Shown: one piece after another, positions 36,266 to 46,612 of the stretch
Numbering within the stretch: position 1 is the stretch's first letter
Layout: every line of letters begins with the position of its first letter
NCBI GenBank assembly: GCA_026874595.1
Contig: CM049308.1
Span: forward strand, 23,522,367 to 23,586,366
DNA: 64,000 nt
Direction: 5' to 3'
Source: Sipunculus nudus
Lineage: Eukaryota > Annelida > Sipuncula > Golfingiida > Sipunculidae
The notes under the pieces: generated by a model
Told to the model about the DNA's origin: nothing
What the model saw: only the letters and a program-made list of their open reading frames with translations
Databases searched by the model: none
Translations under genes and position numbers: made by a program

Positions 36266-39031
36266 TTTTCAGTGGTTATGGCCCGATGAAATTTGGTCTC
36301 GGTAGTGTATGATACTTTGAAGGTGTTCCTCAGTGACATGACCAGTTTTCAAATTTTGCAAAAACTCAAAATATGACTGAGAATATGTTATAAACTGTGT
36401 GGAGTGGCCTTTCAATATGCCGGTTGCAGTGGGGATGGGGGGGGGGGGGGTTACTTCGCCAGTGGAGTTGTCAAGATATATACAGTCGAGATGGAAATGG
36501 CCTTGATCTGACAACCTCTCACTCAGGGGGCTTCAGTTTTTCATCTAAACCCCCTTTGGATCCCCATGTTTCCCAATCCAGCCTCACCGGCTAAGGGCAC
36601 AGCTAAGATTAGATAGGGGCGGCCACATATGGCAACCCAGAATTCCGACGTCACAGCCAGTACCTCGTAAATCATTCGGTATCTCTAAAGTCATAACTAC
36701 TGTGGAATTTGTACGAACCGAAGTGAATTCGTTGTGGTCTACTGAAGTTGGCACTGGTTCAAGAAATACGTATCCAGGAGCTAGTGCGCATGCGTGTGTT
36801 GTGAAACGTCGCGTCACTGTGTCAAGTGCGAGTGTGCCACTGACCCGAGAACGTGTGGATTCACAAACACTGGTGCTTTTACATTTGAATATGTTCGGAA
36901 TTGTTGGTAATGGATAGTGAATGTACCTACTTCAATATAGGCCATGCCAAGCGTCTGTTCGCACTGGTGAAAAAGTACACCGTTTGACAAGAGACTTTTT
37001 ATTCCAATATAAACAGCGTATGGCCCAGTTCCAAATGTAGTGGGAAGATATATAAATATTTTTTTTTTCATTTGTTCACGTGACAGTTGCATGGAGAATT
37101 ATGTAGGCCAAGGTGACACATGGCATATTGTTTATTGTGACGTATGGTACTACTAAAAAGTATAGTGGATTTTGAATCGGCGTCTCTGGGTTTTCCATCA
37201 GTATTTCTGTATCCTGCCCATTAAATTAAAATGGAAGCTAATATCATCTAAGAGTATACATTTGCCTTTGTTAATTGAAACTTACCAGTTAAGTATATGG
37301 GATTAAAATAAGGTGGAATCAATGAGGAATAGGTGTGAACTTATTATTTTTAATTAAAGGAAATATTCTTTTCAGACAGTTCAGGGGCGGATCCAGGATT
37401 TGGGAAAAGGGGGGGTCCAACCCAGGAGGACTAATGAACCCCTAAAAAAGGTCAACAGGTCTGGAAAAGGGGGGGTCCAGGTTGCAAAATTTTGTCTGAA
37501 GCCCTTATAAAACGTTGTTTCTGATGAAAAAGGGGGGGTCCGGACCCCCTGGACCCCCCCCCCCCCTGGATCCGCTTCTGCAGTTATAAAGAGAAATGAG
37601 AAAAGATGCTGTGTGAATGGAAATAAGATAGGTTCACAAAAAAAAGGATCGAGATAGTTTGAGCCCCCCCCCCCCCCCCCCCTCCCGAAAAAAAAATTCG
37701 ATTACGATTATTAAATATATGAATATTTCCCTGCACATTTAAGATAACCTGCCATAAACTGTATATTTATTTCACACGACGAATGATCGACGTCATACTG
37801 TGACTGTGATGTCGGGATTATTACATAGTAGGCCTACATAGGTCCTACGTGTTGAGCATATGTTATTACCACTAATTATCAGCATTATCAGTGTACTTGA
37901 TCTCTTCCGTGTACTTCCTGACCCTCAGGGTGACAAATCCTTTACTAATATCAGTGAAATGAGTGTAAAATAAACACGTGTGATTACCTGTTACAACGAC
38001 ATAGTTACACATTAGTAAGACTACCACTCCTTGCGGTTGCCATGTAATTTTGTAGTCTCTTACGCAGACACACGGTGGCGCTCCGCAACCCCCCCCCCCC
38101 CCCTCAGTAGGAGCCTGTGGAAGAGGCATTGTTGGTCAACACAGTAGTTTATACTTGGACCACCAGGTGGCAGCACCCCCTCAGCTTTCCTGATTCACTG
38201 CTGCTGTTGTATTATTAAATCGATGTAAAAACTCAGCGGGTTTCGATGGTGGATCGGCTTTGTTGTGTCTGGTAATTACTGTGACCCAGACAGCCTGCTT
38301 AGTCATTTGGTGGATGAGTCTTAATAATCACGGCCCAGACAAAGAGTGATAACACAAATATTACTAATTTGTCTGTGGAGATGACTGTCCATAGAATAAT
38401 AACCCGGCTACACTTAAAACAGTCTTCATCACAACCAAGTAATCGTCTGTGTTTCCTGTTTCAGACATAAATTAGATATTTTTCAGATTTATAAATTTTT
38501 TCAACTCTACCTAAATATCTTTTCGATTTCAAATTCCATAAACCACATATACTTAATTTTGTATGTATTTTTTTAGAAAACTAAAAAGTTATTATTATTT
38601 AAGCAACTTAGTGTTAAATCTCGACTGATTTCAGTGTTTAGATGCTCTTCATTATTAGCAGCCGTGATCTCTATAAATTAACCAAAATGATTATAAGTAT
38701 TAAAAAGGGGGAACATCTTCAGGTATAGTATAATGATTGTAAAGATTGAGTTGAATAGATGACACACATATGCATTAAATACATGGCTTTTGAACAAAGA
38801 AATAGAGAAAACGCCTAGATACATTCTATTTTGGGAAATCTATAGAAATATACAGGTCATAGGGAGCACATATATTTTGCAGTGTCATACGCAACAGACA
38901 CGCCTTGTGAACACGAGGTATTTATAGCTCAGATAAATGATTTAACAAAAATAACAAAAAGCCGCTTTTCCTATAGAATGTATTTTAAATTAACATTTGA
39001 TACATGATGTCAGACCATATTTATTAGAAAA

Positions 39032-39092
<61 letters not shown>

Positions 39093-39370
39093 TGGGGGAG
39101 GTCATGCGGTTTACGAACTCTGCCGAGCTCAGTGTTGCAGCACGCAGTCGGTGTTTGTTGAAGTGAACGATAATAGACAAGGAAAAAAAAAACATACAAA
39201 CACACACGCATAAGAGATGTGTAATTTTAATGCTAACGAGAAAAGTGTCATGAAAATAATAAACGGGCTTAAAGGTTATGTAAACTGATCGAAACTTTAA
39301 AATTGGCTACATGTTCAGCGATTCATGACTAATAATGTGTGTGTGTATGTGTATATTGTCCTGTATGATT

Positions 39371-39436
<66 letters not shown>

Positions 39437-42400
39437 CAAATCCCACAGGACAATATCCAACATACACACACACTCTCTTAAATGGGTAGTAAACTGACTT
39501 TGTTCACGCTGTATAGATGCATGTCAATGGGTGGTCACTCAAAGGGTAAACTAATAAATTTGACATTCATTCGTGTCATATTGTTAAAGTACACAAGTTT
39601 TAAATGCAGAGAGTGAGACGATCATCACGGACGTGAGCATTCTAGTTGTCTAAAAGTTGGTTTATCATACACCAATGGTCTACGAATCTCTTTGGGGTGA
39701 TTCAAGTGACCCCGTGCCCCGTCATGATTCGGGTACGTTCAGTAGCGTATCTGAAGTATATAGTAAACTATACAGTGACCATCGGTTGCCATGGTGCTCT
39801 GACGAAGGTGTTGTACGCGTTCATTCAGTAGTAGATGGTTATGACTCGATAGCTTGTTTAATCAGCGGCGATGACTCATCTAGTGCAGCGAGACGCCGCG
39901 TCATAAGGTGGCGCCGGTGACGATGTTCACTCATACAACGCCCAGCACCGGACTGATATACACACAGCTAGTAGTGGTTGTCACTTCAGATACTATGACT
40001 TAGTTGGAGTTTAAACTTTGAAGCTTCTTGACAGTTTCATTCTCGGACCAAGCTTTATGCCATTCCAGAAGTGATACAAACTTGTCGATATCCGAGAAAC
40101 ACTCAGGGATTATTTGTGTACGCTCGGAAGTGTTTATAGTTTTATATCTCGAGACTTATCTTTGGATCATATACCTCAACAGTATTCAGAATGAGATTGG
40201 ATTTAACCTTGCGTATAGGTAAGACGGGCTCAAAAATAATTAATTATGAGAAAGGGAAAAGATTTGCAGTTGATATTGAAAAAAAATTGTTAATATCTAC
40301 GGCTTATTCTGCACAGTAGCATTTTGCAATTTACAGCGTTACCTGAGAAGTTAAAAGGCTGAACAAACGAGTTTAGCATGTGAACGCTTGTTCTCGGTGC
40401 AACTAATCAAATATATTTAAGTGATTGTCGAATTATGCAAATAATTTTGATGGATTTGGGGAAAAAACAATAGTTTTCTTACTTTGAAAATTTAATAGTT
40501 GTTGAGACGCAGATGCACAAGAATTTCTGCACACTCAGCATATACTTGGAACTTCGTAACTATTTGCTGATAAAAACAATAAGTTCATTGTCGTGGTTTT
40601 TGCTCTTGCCGAAACCTTGGTCAGCCAAACCCACACTTTAAAAACCGAGATGATAAAAGTAAGAAAATATCTCTGGGTTCAGAAGTTGGTTATTTTGATA
40701 TTCTTTTACTTTCAAGGACTCGACGCATCTCTGCTCACCCTAACCCCTGGTATAAGATACTCTAGGTATATACTGTGGTATATTTAATAACAGGTACTTG
40801 AAGACTTATTTCGGGTATATTATTATAAAGTATATCACGTCAGGAGACATTAAGGTGCGTTGCTAATCATCCGTAATGACCAGTGTTTCTGCTCGTTTCA
40901 GGTGGTCTGAGGGAGTTTGAAGCCCGCTACAGTCAGTTCTGTGAAAAACCTTTGCCGGACAATGGTCATTGTCCACTGTACAGTCCTACCACACCCATGG
41001 TGGAGCCCGCCATCGACACCGCCACTGCCTCTGTGGTCCTGCCATATCTTTATATCGGTGAGTCATCTAATTGTATGTAAGCGAGTATGGAATGAATTGA
41101 GGGGAAAAGATCCAAGGCAGTAAAATGCACAGTGAAAGAGTAATGTATTGTTACTCGGACTAAGCGCGGCATGTGATACGGGAATATAAATAAAGTGTGT
41201 TACGGTGAATATTGGGGAAAATGCAGGGCATAAAATATGAACTACGCTTACACAGTCATTCATAAAATTTTATGAATTATCCAAATACCTGAACTCAACA
41301 GTGGTCTTGGGCAATGCAATGTATCTGAGAAATGTATACATATTAGGGTATATATTTTGTTATTGTTTCTCACACCGATGCTCTATCTCTAGTAATTTAC
41401 GTGCCACGAACAATGTTAAATCACTGCATGTGATGCAGAGTCAATGCAAATGTTGCATGGGATTTTGTAATTTTATCATTATATCTTATTTTAAAATTGT
41501 AATTTATTCCTGCAGGAAACGAACGTGACGCCGCCAGCTTTGAAACGCTACAGGAACTCGGCATTACGCATGTCCTCAACGTCACTTCCCACCTGCCGTG
41601 CCACTTTGAGGGCAAGGGTATTAAATACTGTCGCCTTCCCGCCTCAGACAGCGGCAGACAAAATCTCAAGCAGTTTTTCGAGCGAGCTTTCCAATTTATA
41701 GGTGTGTATAACGTTTGAAAAATAACGTTCATGTTGTTTACTAATTATCATTGAAGGTTCATTCGCGTTGTTCTCCTCGTTTTCCTGGTAAAATCCTGTG
41801 GAAACAAATGCTAAGTTCTATTCATTTCTTTTTGACAATCCTTTTGTTTATTGTTCTAGGCAAATACATGTTCCCATAGTTTGCCTCCGTCTTTTGTCGA
41901 GGAAAATGGAATGGGAAAAAATAAGGGTTATTGCCTATGTTTAGGATCCATATTAAGCGTGGTTTTCTTAAATTTGTTTGGACTTGTGAAAGTTCACGTA
42001 ATGTAAACAAAGCCTGGTCGCTGACATAATGCCGCAATCAGAACGAGGCTGTCCTCCCATGGATCAAGCCAGGCACAGATCTCTCAGCACTAGATATTAA
42101 TTTGACAACTTATTAAAACGAGGAAGCTCTGTAGCATCCCTCAGTGTCAGTATGACTCACTAGTTTCAAGTAAATGATGACATCAGTGATGATCGCGGCC
42201 ATGTTGTCGTGCAGCTGTCGTTTATCACCCGTCACGGCCACTATTTTAGGGCTAATTATGTCTGAGTCGTCCAGCTTGACACAGTAATTACAAGCATTAG
42301 TCACTGAACCCATCCAGCGCCAAACACGGCTGTGAACAAGCCACTGGTTATCTGTCAGTTAATTAATAATACATAACGTAATTGATCTCAATTTGCGGAT

Positions 42401-42977
42401 ACTGATTCGCTCTTGCGATATTTTATCCGCACTTACGATACAGGGGAAGGGCTAAAAATAACGGATAATTTAATGTATCTGCCATCGTAGACTCACCAGT
42501 TTATAAATGTAACCACATTGAAATGATATACATGTATTCCCCTTTTTTATGGTAATATATTTGTTCATTTCGTCATGTTTATACGCATAAAAGTGGGTCT
42601 GTTTAGTATTTTGTACTGATGTCAGATATATTGTGATGTAATTGATGTAACCATAATCAATAAATAGTTAGATTTGTGTTGTTAATAAACTGTATATTTT
42701 TTTGTCTTCTCCAGAGGAGGCTCGTCAAGCGGACGGACGGGTGTTGATACACTGTCAAGCGGGCGTCTCTCGCTCCCCGACGATCACGGTCGCCTACATC
42801 ATGAAAAGAACTTGCATGAGCATGGCGGATGCTTACCGCTTCGTGAAGCATAAACGTGCCATTGTCTCTCCCAACTTTAACTTCATGGGGCAGCTTATGG
42901 AACTTGAACAGGCTCTCAATAAAGGAGAACAGAGCCGCCACGTGGACCCCGACTTTCCAGCAGAGAGCTGTGTATGA
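35263..42977 (+). CDS. DUSP10-like: MAP kinase phosphatase, DUSP10/MKP-5-like (spliced gene, 4 coding exons)
   Basis: Join 35263..35773, 40902..41057, 41516..41701 and 42715..42977 gives an open frame of 371 aa. All three introns are GT-AG and phase 1. Residues about 57-182 form a rhodanese/CH2 kinase-binding domain with a basic docking patch KRRL (102-105). Residues about 212-356 form the dual-specificity phosphatase domain, with P-loop HCQAGVSRS: nucleophile C298, R304, and general acid D267 located 31 residues earlier, the same spacing as in DUSP6. The family dephosphorylates phospho-Thr and phospho-Tyr in MAP kinase activation loops; DUSP10 members act on JNK and p38. The stretch [18 protein letters not shown] and the [12 protein letters not shown] segment match DUSP10 best from memory. 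Human DUSP10 is about 480 aa, so the long N-terminal extension is absent. The P-loop reads RSPTI where vertebrate DUSP10 has RSATI. The family call is strong; the exact paralogue call is moderate. Confidence 0.93.
35861..35902. repeat. GA microsatellite in intron 1
   Basis: GA dinucleotides just downstream of exon 1, followed by a long G run at about 35920-35933. Confidence 0.95.
36202..36261. repeat. GA microsatellite in intron 1
   Basis: About 60 bp of GA with one AA interruption. Confidence 0.95.
37382..37580. mobile_element. MITE, CAGGGGCGGATCC family, 5-bp TSD
   Basis: TIRs CAGGGGCGGATCCAGG and CCTGGATCCGCTTCTG; TSD CAGTT at 37377-37381 and 37581-37585. 199 bp, internally G-rich then C-rich, so most of it can fold back. 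Lies in intron 1 of the phosphatase gene. Confidence 0.88.
39034..39091. repeat. TA microsatellite in intron 1
   Basis: Uninterrupted TA dinucleotides, about 58 bp. Confidence 0.95.
39335..39474. repeat. Inverted repeat with a TA microsatellite core
   Basis: GTGTGTATGTGTATATTGTC, CTGTATGATTTGTT, then about 58 bp of TA, then AACAAATCCCACAGGACAA and TATCCAACATACACACACAC. Arms of about 40 bp pair with few mismatches. Lies in intron 1 of the phosphatase gene. Confidence 0.85.
39675..39920 (+). CDS. Unassigned 81-codon open reading frame inside intron 1
   Basis: ATG at 39675 opens an Asp/Ser-rich frame with markedly more GC than the intron around it. It includes motifs such as [15 protein letters not shown] and a basic end [11 protein letters not shown] donor-like ATAAG|GTGGCG lies at 39907/39908. 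Splicing there leaves phase 2, while exon 2 of the phosphatase needs phase 1, so it cannot simply serve as an alternative first exon of that frame. I recognise no family. It may be an exon of another transcript, a regulatory patch or chance. Confidence 0.25.
   Translation: MVYESLWGDSSDPVPRHDSGTFSSVSEVYSKLYSDHRLPWCSDEGVVRVHSVVDGYDSIACLISGDDSSSAARRRVIRWRR
40902..41057 (+). CDS. DUSP10-like: DUSP10-like exon 2: end of rhodanese domain and linker
   Basis: The acceptor TTTCAG|GTGG is at 40901/40902 and the donor ATCG|GTGAGT is at 41057/41058. Splicing to exon 1 restores [12 protein letters not shown], the usual end of the MKP rhodanese domain. The exon then encodes a short linker with [12 protein letters not shown] and the start of the phosphatase domain, VVLPYLYIG. 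It is 156 nt and phase 1 at both ends. Confidence 0.93.
41058..42714 (+). other. Introns 2 (41058-41515) and 3 (41702-42714) of the DUSP10-like gene, either side of exon 3
   Basis: Both introns begin GT and end AG and separate phase-1 exons. I see no repeats or other genes in them. The span given includes exon 3, annotated separately. Confidence 0.85.
41516..41701 (+). CDS. DUSP10-like: DUSP10-like exon 3: phosphatase domain, general-acid loop
   Basis: The acceptor TCCTGCAG|GAAAC is at 41515/41516 and the donor G|GTGTGT is at 41701/41702. The exon encodes [20 protein letters not shown], the NVTSHLP strand and the [11 protein letters not shown] loop. That loop contains the predicted general acid D267. 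The exon is 186 nt and phase 1 at both ends, and it joins the flanking exons without disturbing the frame. Confidence 0.94.
   Translation, partial: ETNVTPPALKRYRNSALRMSSTSLPTCRATLRARVLNTVAFPPQTAADKISSSFSSELSNL
42715..42977 (+). CDS. DUSP10-like: DUSP10-like exon 4: catalytic P-loop and C-terminus
   Basis: The acceptor TCTTCTCCAG|AGGAGG is at 42714/42715, preceded by a pyrimidine tract. The exon encodes [20 protein letters not shown], with catalytic C298 and R304, and then the helix [19 protein letters not shown]. The [11 protein letters not shown]-type segment reads [12 protein letters not shown]. The protein ends in a short tail, ESCV, before TGA at 42975-42977. Vertebrate DUSP10 ends in a similarly short tail. 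Confidence 0.95.
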
Positions 42978-43289
42978 CTTGTCTCTCCAGACAAACGACC
43001 AAATTCGAGACCCAGTCGGTGCTGTACCAAATGACTGTTGTCACAGATGACGTCACATCCTGTCGTGTGATACCGAGTCGTAGACTTGGTATCTGATTAC
43101 GATATGCTACAAGCTGCCATATGAAACAAATGACCCGGTGTTACACCGCAGGGAAGCAGTGTAAAGGGCAACAGACCAAAGATTAAATAACACAACACAT
43201 TCCATCTACAGTGCAAATGCAATCCTAACAGTAGAAGTTGCCTAGTGAATATAAAATAAGGTCTAAATAAGGTTTAAATTAACAAAGAA

Positions 43290-43295
43290 AATAAA
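43290..43295 (+). promoter_or_regulatory. Possible polyadenylation signal for the DUSP10-like gene
   Basis: AATAAA lies 313 nt after the stop codon, followed by a T-rich stretch. It is the first canonical hexamer noticed downstream of the stop. In AT-rich DNA such hexamers are frequent, so this is tentative. Confidence 0.35.
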
Positions 43296-45555
43296 CTTTT
43301 CATTTTTTTATTCGGCATGTGATAAAGCAAATGTCGCATCTTAACTTCTCACAAAATATATAACACGAAACAGTAAAAATACGGGTATGTGATAGTTGAG
43401 AACCTGTTCTTGTTAACGTTAAGTATACAAGGAAACAAATATCATTGATATTAACTAATGATAACTGGTAGCAACTGAAGCAAAATACAAGCTAACCGTG
43501 AGGCCAGTATGTGCAATGCTGGATAAAAATGTCGATGCTAGTCATGTGAATGTAATCTCGTGAGCGTAAAAGTATTATGTATATAAACAAAGTGTCCAAA
43601 TAACCACAACTCATCACCCTTAAGCAAGTACTAAATGCAAGTCTTTATGGTGAAAGATTAATAACTACAGTTACAAAAATGTCAATTTTAACTAATATTT
43701 GCTGTTACGGAAACGAAGGGGTTTTGGCGCACCTTGGGAACAAAAAATTAATAGGTAAATGAAATTAAAACATTGGAATAATACATAACAAGAGAACAGG
43801 GTGGTCGGGAGACAAACCGTGCCTGAGGTGTAATTTTGAATGAATTTTTAATTTTAATAGTGTTTAACATAAATCTCCACGAAATTCGTGAAAACGTGCG
43901 GATAATATTTGCCAAAAACTAGTTCATAACATCTGTTGAGATGCCTTGCTTTAAGGCTGTTATTAAGAAAGGGAAAATAACTTAGATGATATATTTTAAA
44001 ATCTGATAACTGTTATCACTGAAGGAAATAATCGCCACCATGTATAGGGAACAGGAGGCATGCATAAAGAAATTGCTCAACAATCATCTATGCATTTCTT
44101 ATGAGCTGTGATGCACCGCCTATATGATCTCATTGATATACATAGCCTTGTATGATATAACCAGCATTATTTTATGAAGCTTTTGACTCAAGAGTACATT
44201 TGCATGAAGAATATCCTGTTTCATTGTCATAAATATTTTGAAAACCTGCCTTTCATATAAATTTACTGTTTCAGTTAATTTCACAGATTACAGGAAAACT
44301 AAAGTTGCTCTTGTTAAGAACATTTTAACTCCTAGGTTTCCGGAATAATGGAAGGCGAATGATACCGTACTAACCATTATAACGCCATGATGGCTGCTGT
44401 CATATTTGGAAAAAACATAAGAATTTAATAGTTTTCCACTGAATTCGACAATATTTATGTGACTCTTGAAGGCAGCACTGCAATGTGAAATAGACTATTT
44501 ATATAAAGTATCTCGCCATAGCCTTTGTGTGTATATACATTAGGCTTAAAAGGAGCCTTTCTGCATGCTTTTCACTAATCGGACAAAAGATAATACTGTA
44601 CTTGTTGGCAATATATGTTCTAGAAAACGGCTTGATCCATTTTCTTTTCAACCACACAATTTGTCAAAGGAACATTTTTGCCAAAACTTTACTTTTGTAG
44701 TGTATGCTACAGTTACAACAATATTTTTTTTTATCTTCAACACTCTCTTTTTATATGCTGGTCCATGAGTTGTGCCTTTTCAACATGTATATTGACAATG
44801 AGTGTATATTTTATTTATTGCGTTCAGTTCATCGTAATACTATGATCATATCAGAAAATATACATGAACATCATTCGTAACTTCGGTGTTTAAAGCTTCC
44901 TTATTCGTGTGTGTCTGAGTGAGTATTTGTGTGGAAGTGTTGCTCTGGCATATATGTATATATATATTCCCCAAACTCGATTATTTTCCTGTCTGTACTC
45001 AATGTTTTGGAAATAACTGAAAATCGTTCACTCTGAATGTCCAAAGATGCAATTCTGTATTGTCTTTTACATGATGCATTTGATGTTTTATGACCATATG
45101 AAGTTTTAAATGATTCTTGAGATTCAATTTCTTCTCCACATGTACTGGAATAACAAACATAATATCATTCTTGAAGCTTGAAAAGGAAAAATTCATTTCA
45201 TTGGAAGATACCCCAAACCCCTATCCAATCAACTTGTTTTAAACCTGTTGCAAAATCAAAAAGTCCAGTTGATGAGAATGGTGTTTGAGAGATGTTACCT
45301 CTCACATTCTGGAGTATTGCGCCAATTCGGCTCTCTGATATATAAGATAATCTGCAATTTCGCGCACAGGCGTCAGAGTGCCTGAACATCCTTAGCGAGT
45401 ACCATCTCAAAATAAATGGCTACTGAGCTGAGTTTTTGCGGCTGATTCTGGTGATGTTTGGAAGATTTTGAGAAAAACCACTTTGGCCTTGTATGCTTTG
45501 GGATTATAAATAGCTCTATATATATGGTTAGATCACTTTAAAAGTCGCATTTTGA
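43296..45555. other. Intergenic stretch downstream of the phosphatase gene
   Basis: No gene or defined repeat recognised; only short isolated open frames. Confidence 0.6.
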
Positions 45556-45563
45556 GTCGCATG

Positions 45564-45828
45564 CAGGGGCGTCAATATAAGGGGATGGGGGTATATATGC
45601 CCCCACTTTTTGGCAAAGGGGGATGGTCAAAGTAATCGCCCCCCCCCCCCACTTTTCAAATAATAACATTATAATATTGCACATGAAATATAATAATAAA
45701 TATAATTAAAGACTGGATCAGTTTACTAAAAAAATGTTACACCTAAACCTTGCTTAGAATTCACAACATAACTTATTTTCTAAAACATTATAACTATTTG
45801 AAATATGATAAAGCATATATAAATATAA

Positions 45829-45877
<49 letters not shown>

Positions 45878-45940
45878 TGTGTACAGTGCCTTAGAGCTAT
45901 TGTATTTTTAATCCAGTGAATTTGGCATTAATATACTTAA

Positions 45941-45987
<47 letters not shown>

Positions 45988-46090
45988 ACTCAGAAACGCT
46001 GAAAAAGGTATATATATATATGTGTGTGTGTATGTGTATATATATACAAAGTCATCCCCCCCAACCTGGAAAAAAAATTGACGCCACTGG
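45564..46090. mobile_element. hAT-type MITE with 8-bp TSD and internal TA arrays
   Basis: TIRs CAGGGGCGTCAAT and ATTGACGCCACTG; perfect 8-bp TSD GTCGCATG at 45556-45563 and 46091-46098. 527 bp. Two TA microsatellites (about 45835-45877 and 45944-45984) lie inside and probably expanded after insertion. Confidence 0.88.
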
Positions 46091-46137
46091 TCGCATGGTT
46101 TACGCTACAAAACTGTACTTCATCTTTTTGTAACATT

Positions 46138-46420
46138 TTTAGCTCAGCTGACTGTAAGTCAACTGAGGTATAGGGATGGCGCTTTGTCCGTCGTCCGTCC
46201 GCGCGTCCGGCCGTCCGTTAGCAGGGCACAAATCGTAATTGCTGGCCCTAGAAACTTATAAGTGAACATCCAGGGAGGTCAGTAAAAATCTCCTTGGAAA
46301 CCTGAAATTAGGTCACTGCGACCTATATTCTCCGAGCTATTGGGCTTGAAAGAATAATAAAAAAATTGATACAAAACCTCCAATATCTTGATAATTAATG
46401 CATGGATTGTCATGAATCTT
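46138..46420 (+). mobile_element. Pearl-like / Helentron-derived element, 5' part
   Basis: Opens TTAGCTCAGCTGACTGTAAG, then GTCCGTCGTCCGTCCG, AGCAGGGCACAAATCGTAAT and CATCCAGGGAGGTC. It is close to 26041-26340 over this stretch. The 3' palindromic end was not found; the copy merges into other repeat sequence before the L1-like insertion at 46613. Confidence 0.68.
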
Positions 46421-46612
46421 GCCTTGAATATTGACCATGACTATTTTTGTCAGTTCCCGAAAAGTGGTGGCGCCACCCGTATTTTTTTAATATTTTAACG
46501 AATATTTTTGTATTTTTTAACTATAAAATGACAACAATCATGTCAGTTTCTCAGCTGTGATTACATCAAGTGTCCCAAAACCTGGTTTGTTTACTGATCA
46601 CAAGTGGATGCC

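Larger units (their letters stand above)
35774..40901 (+). other. Intron 1 of the DUSP10-like gene (5.1 kb)
   Basis: It contains GA microsatellites (35861-35902, 36202-36261), TA microsatellites (39034-39091, 39378-39435), a TIR MITE at 37382-37580, long G/C homopolymers and a GC-richer open reading frame near 39675-39920. No further MKP-like exon was recognised in it. Confidence 0.85.

Noticed and set aside
39646-39920. Alternative first coding exon of the phosphatase
   Set aside because: The donor-like site leaves phase 2, whereas exon 2 requires phase 1; joining them gives an early stop.
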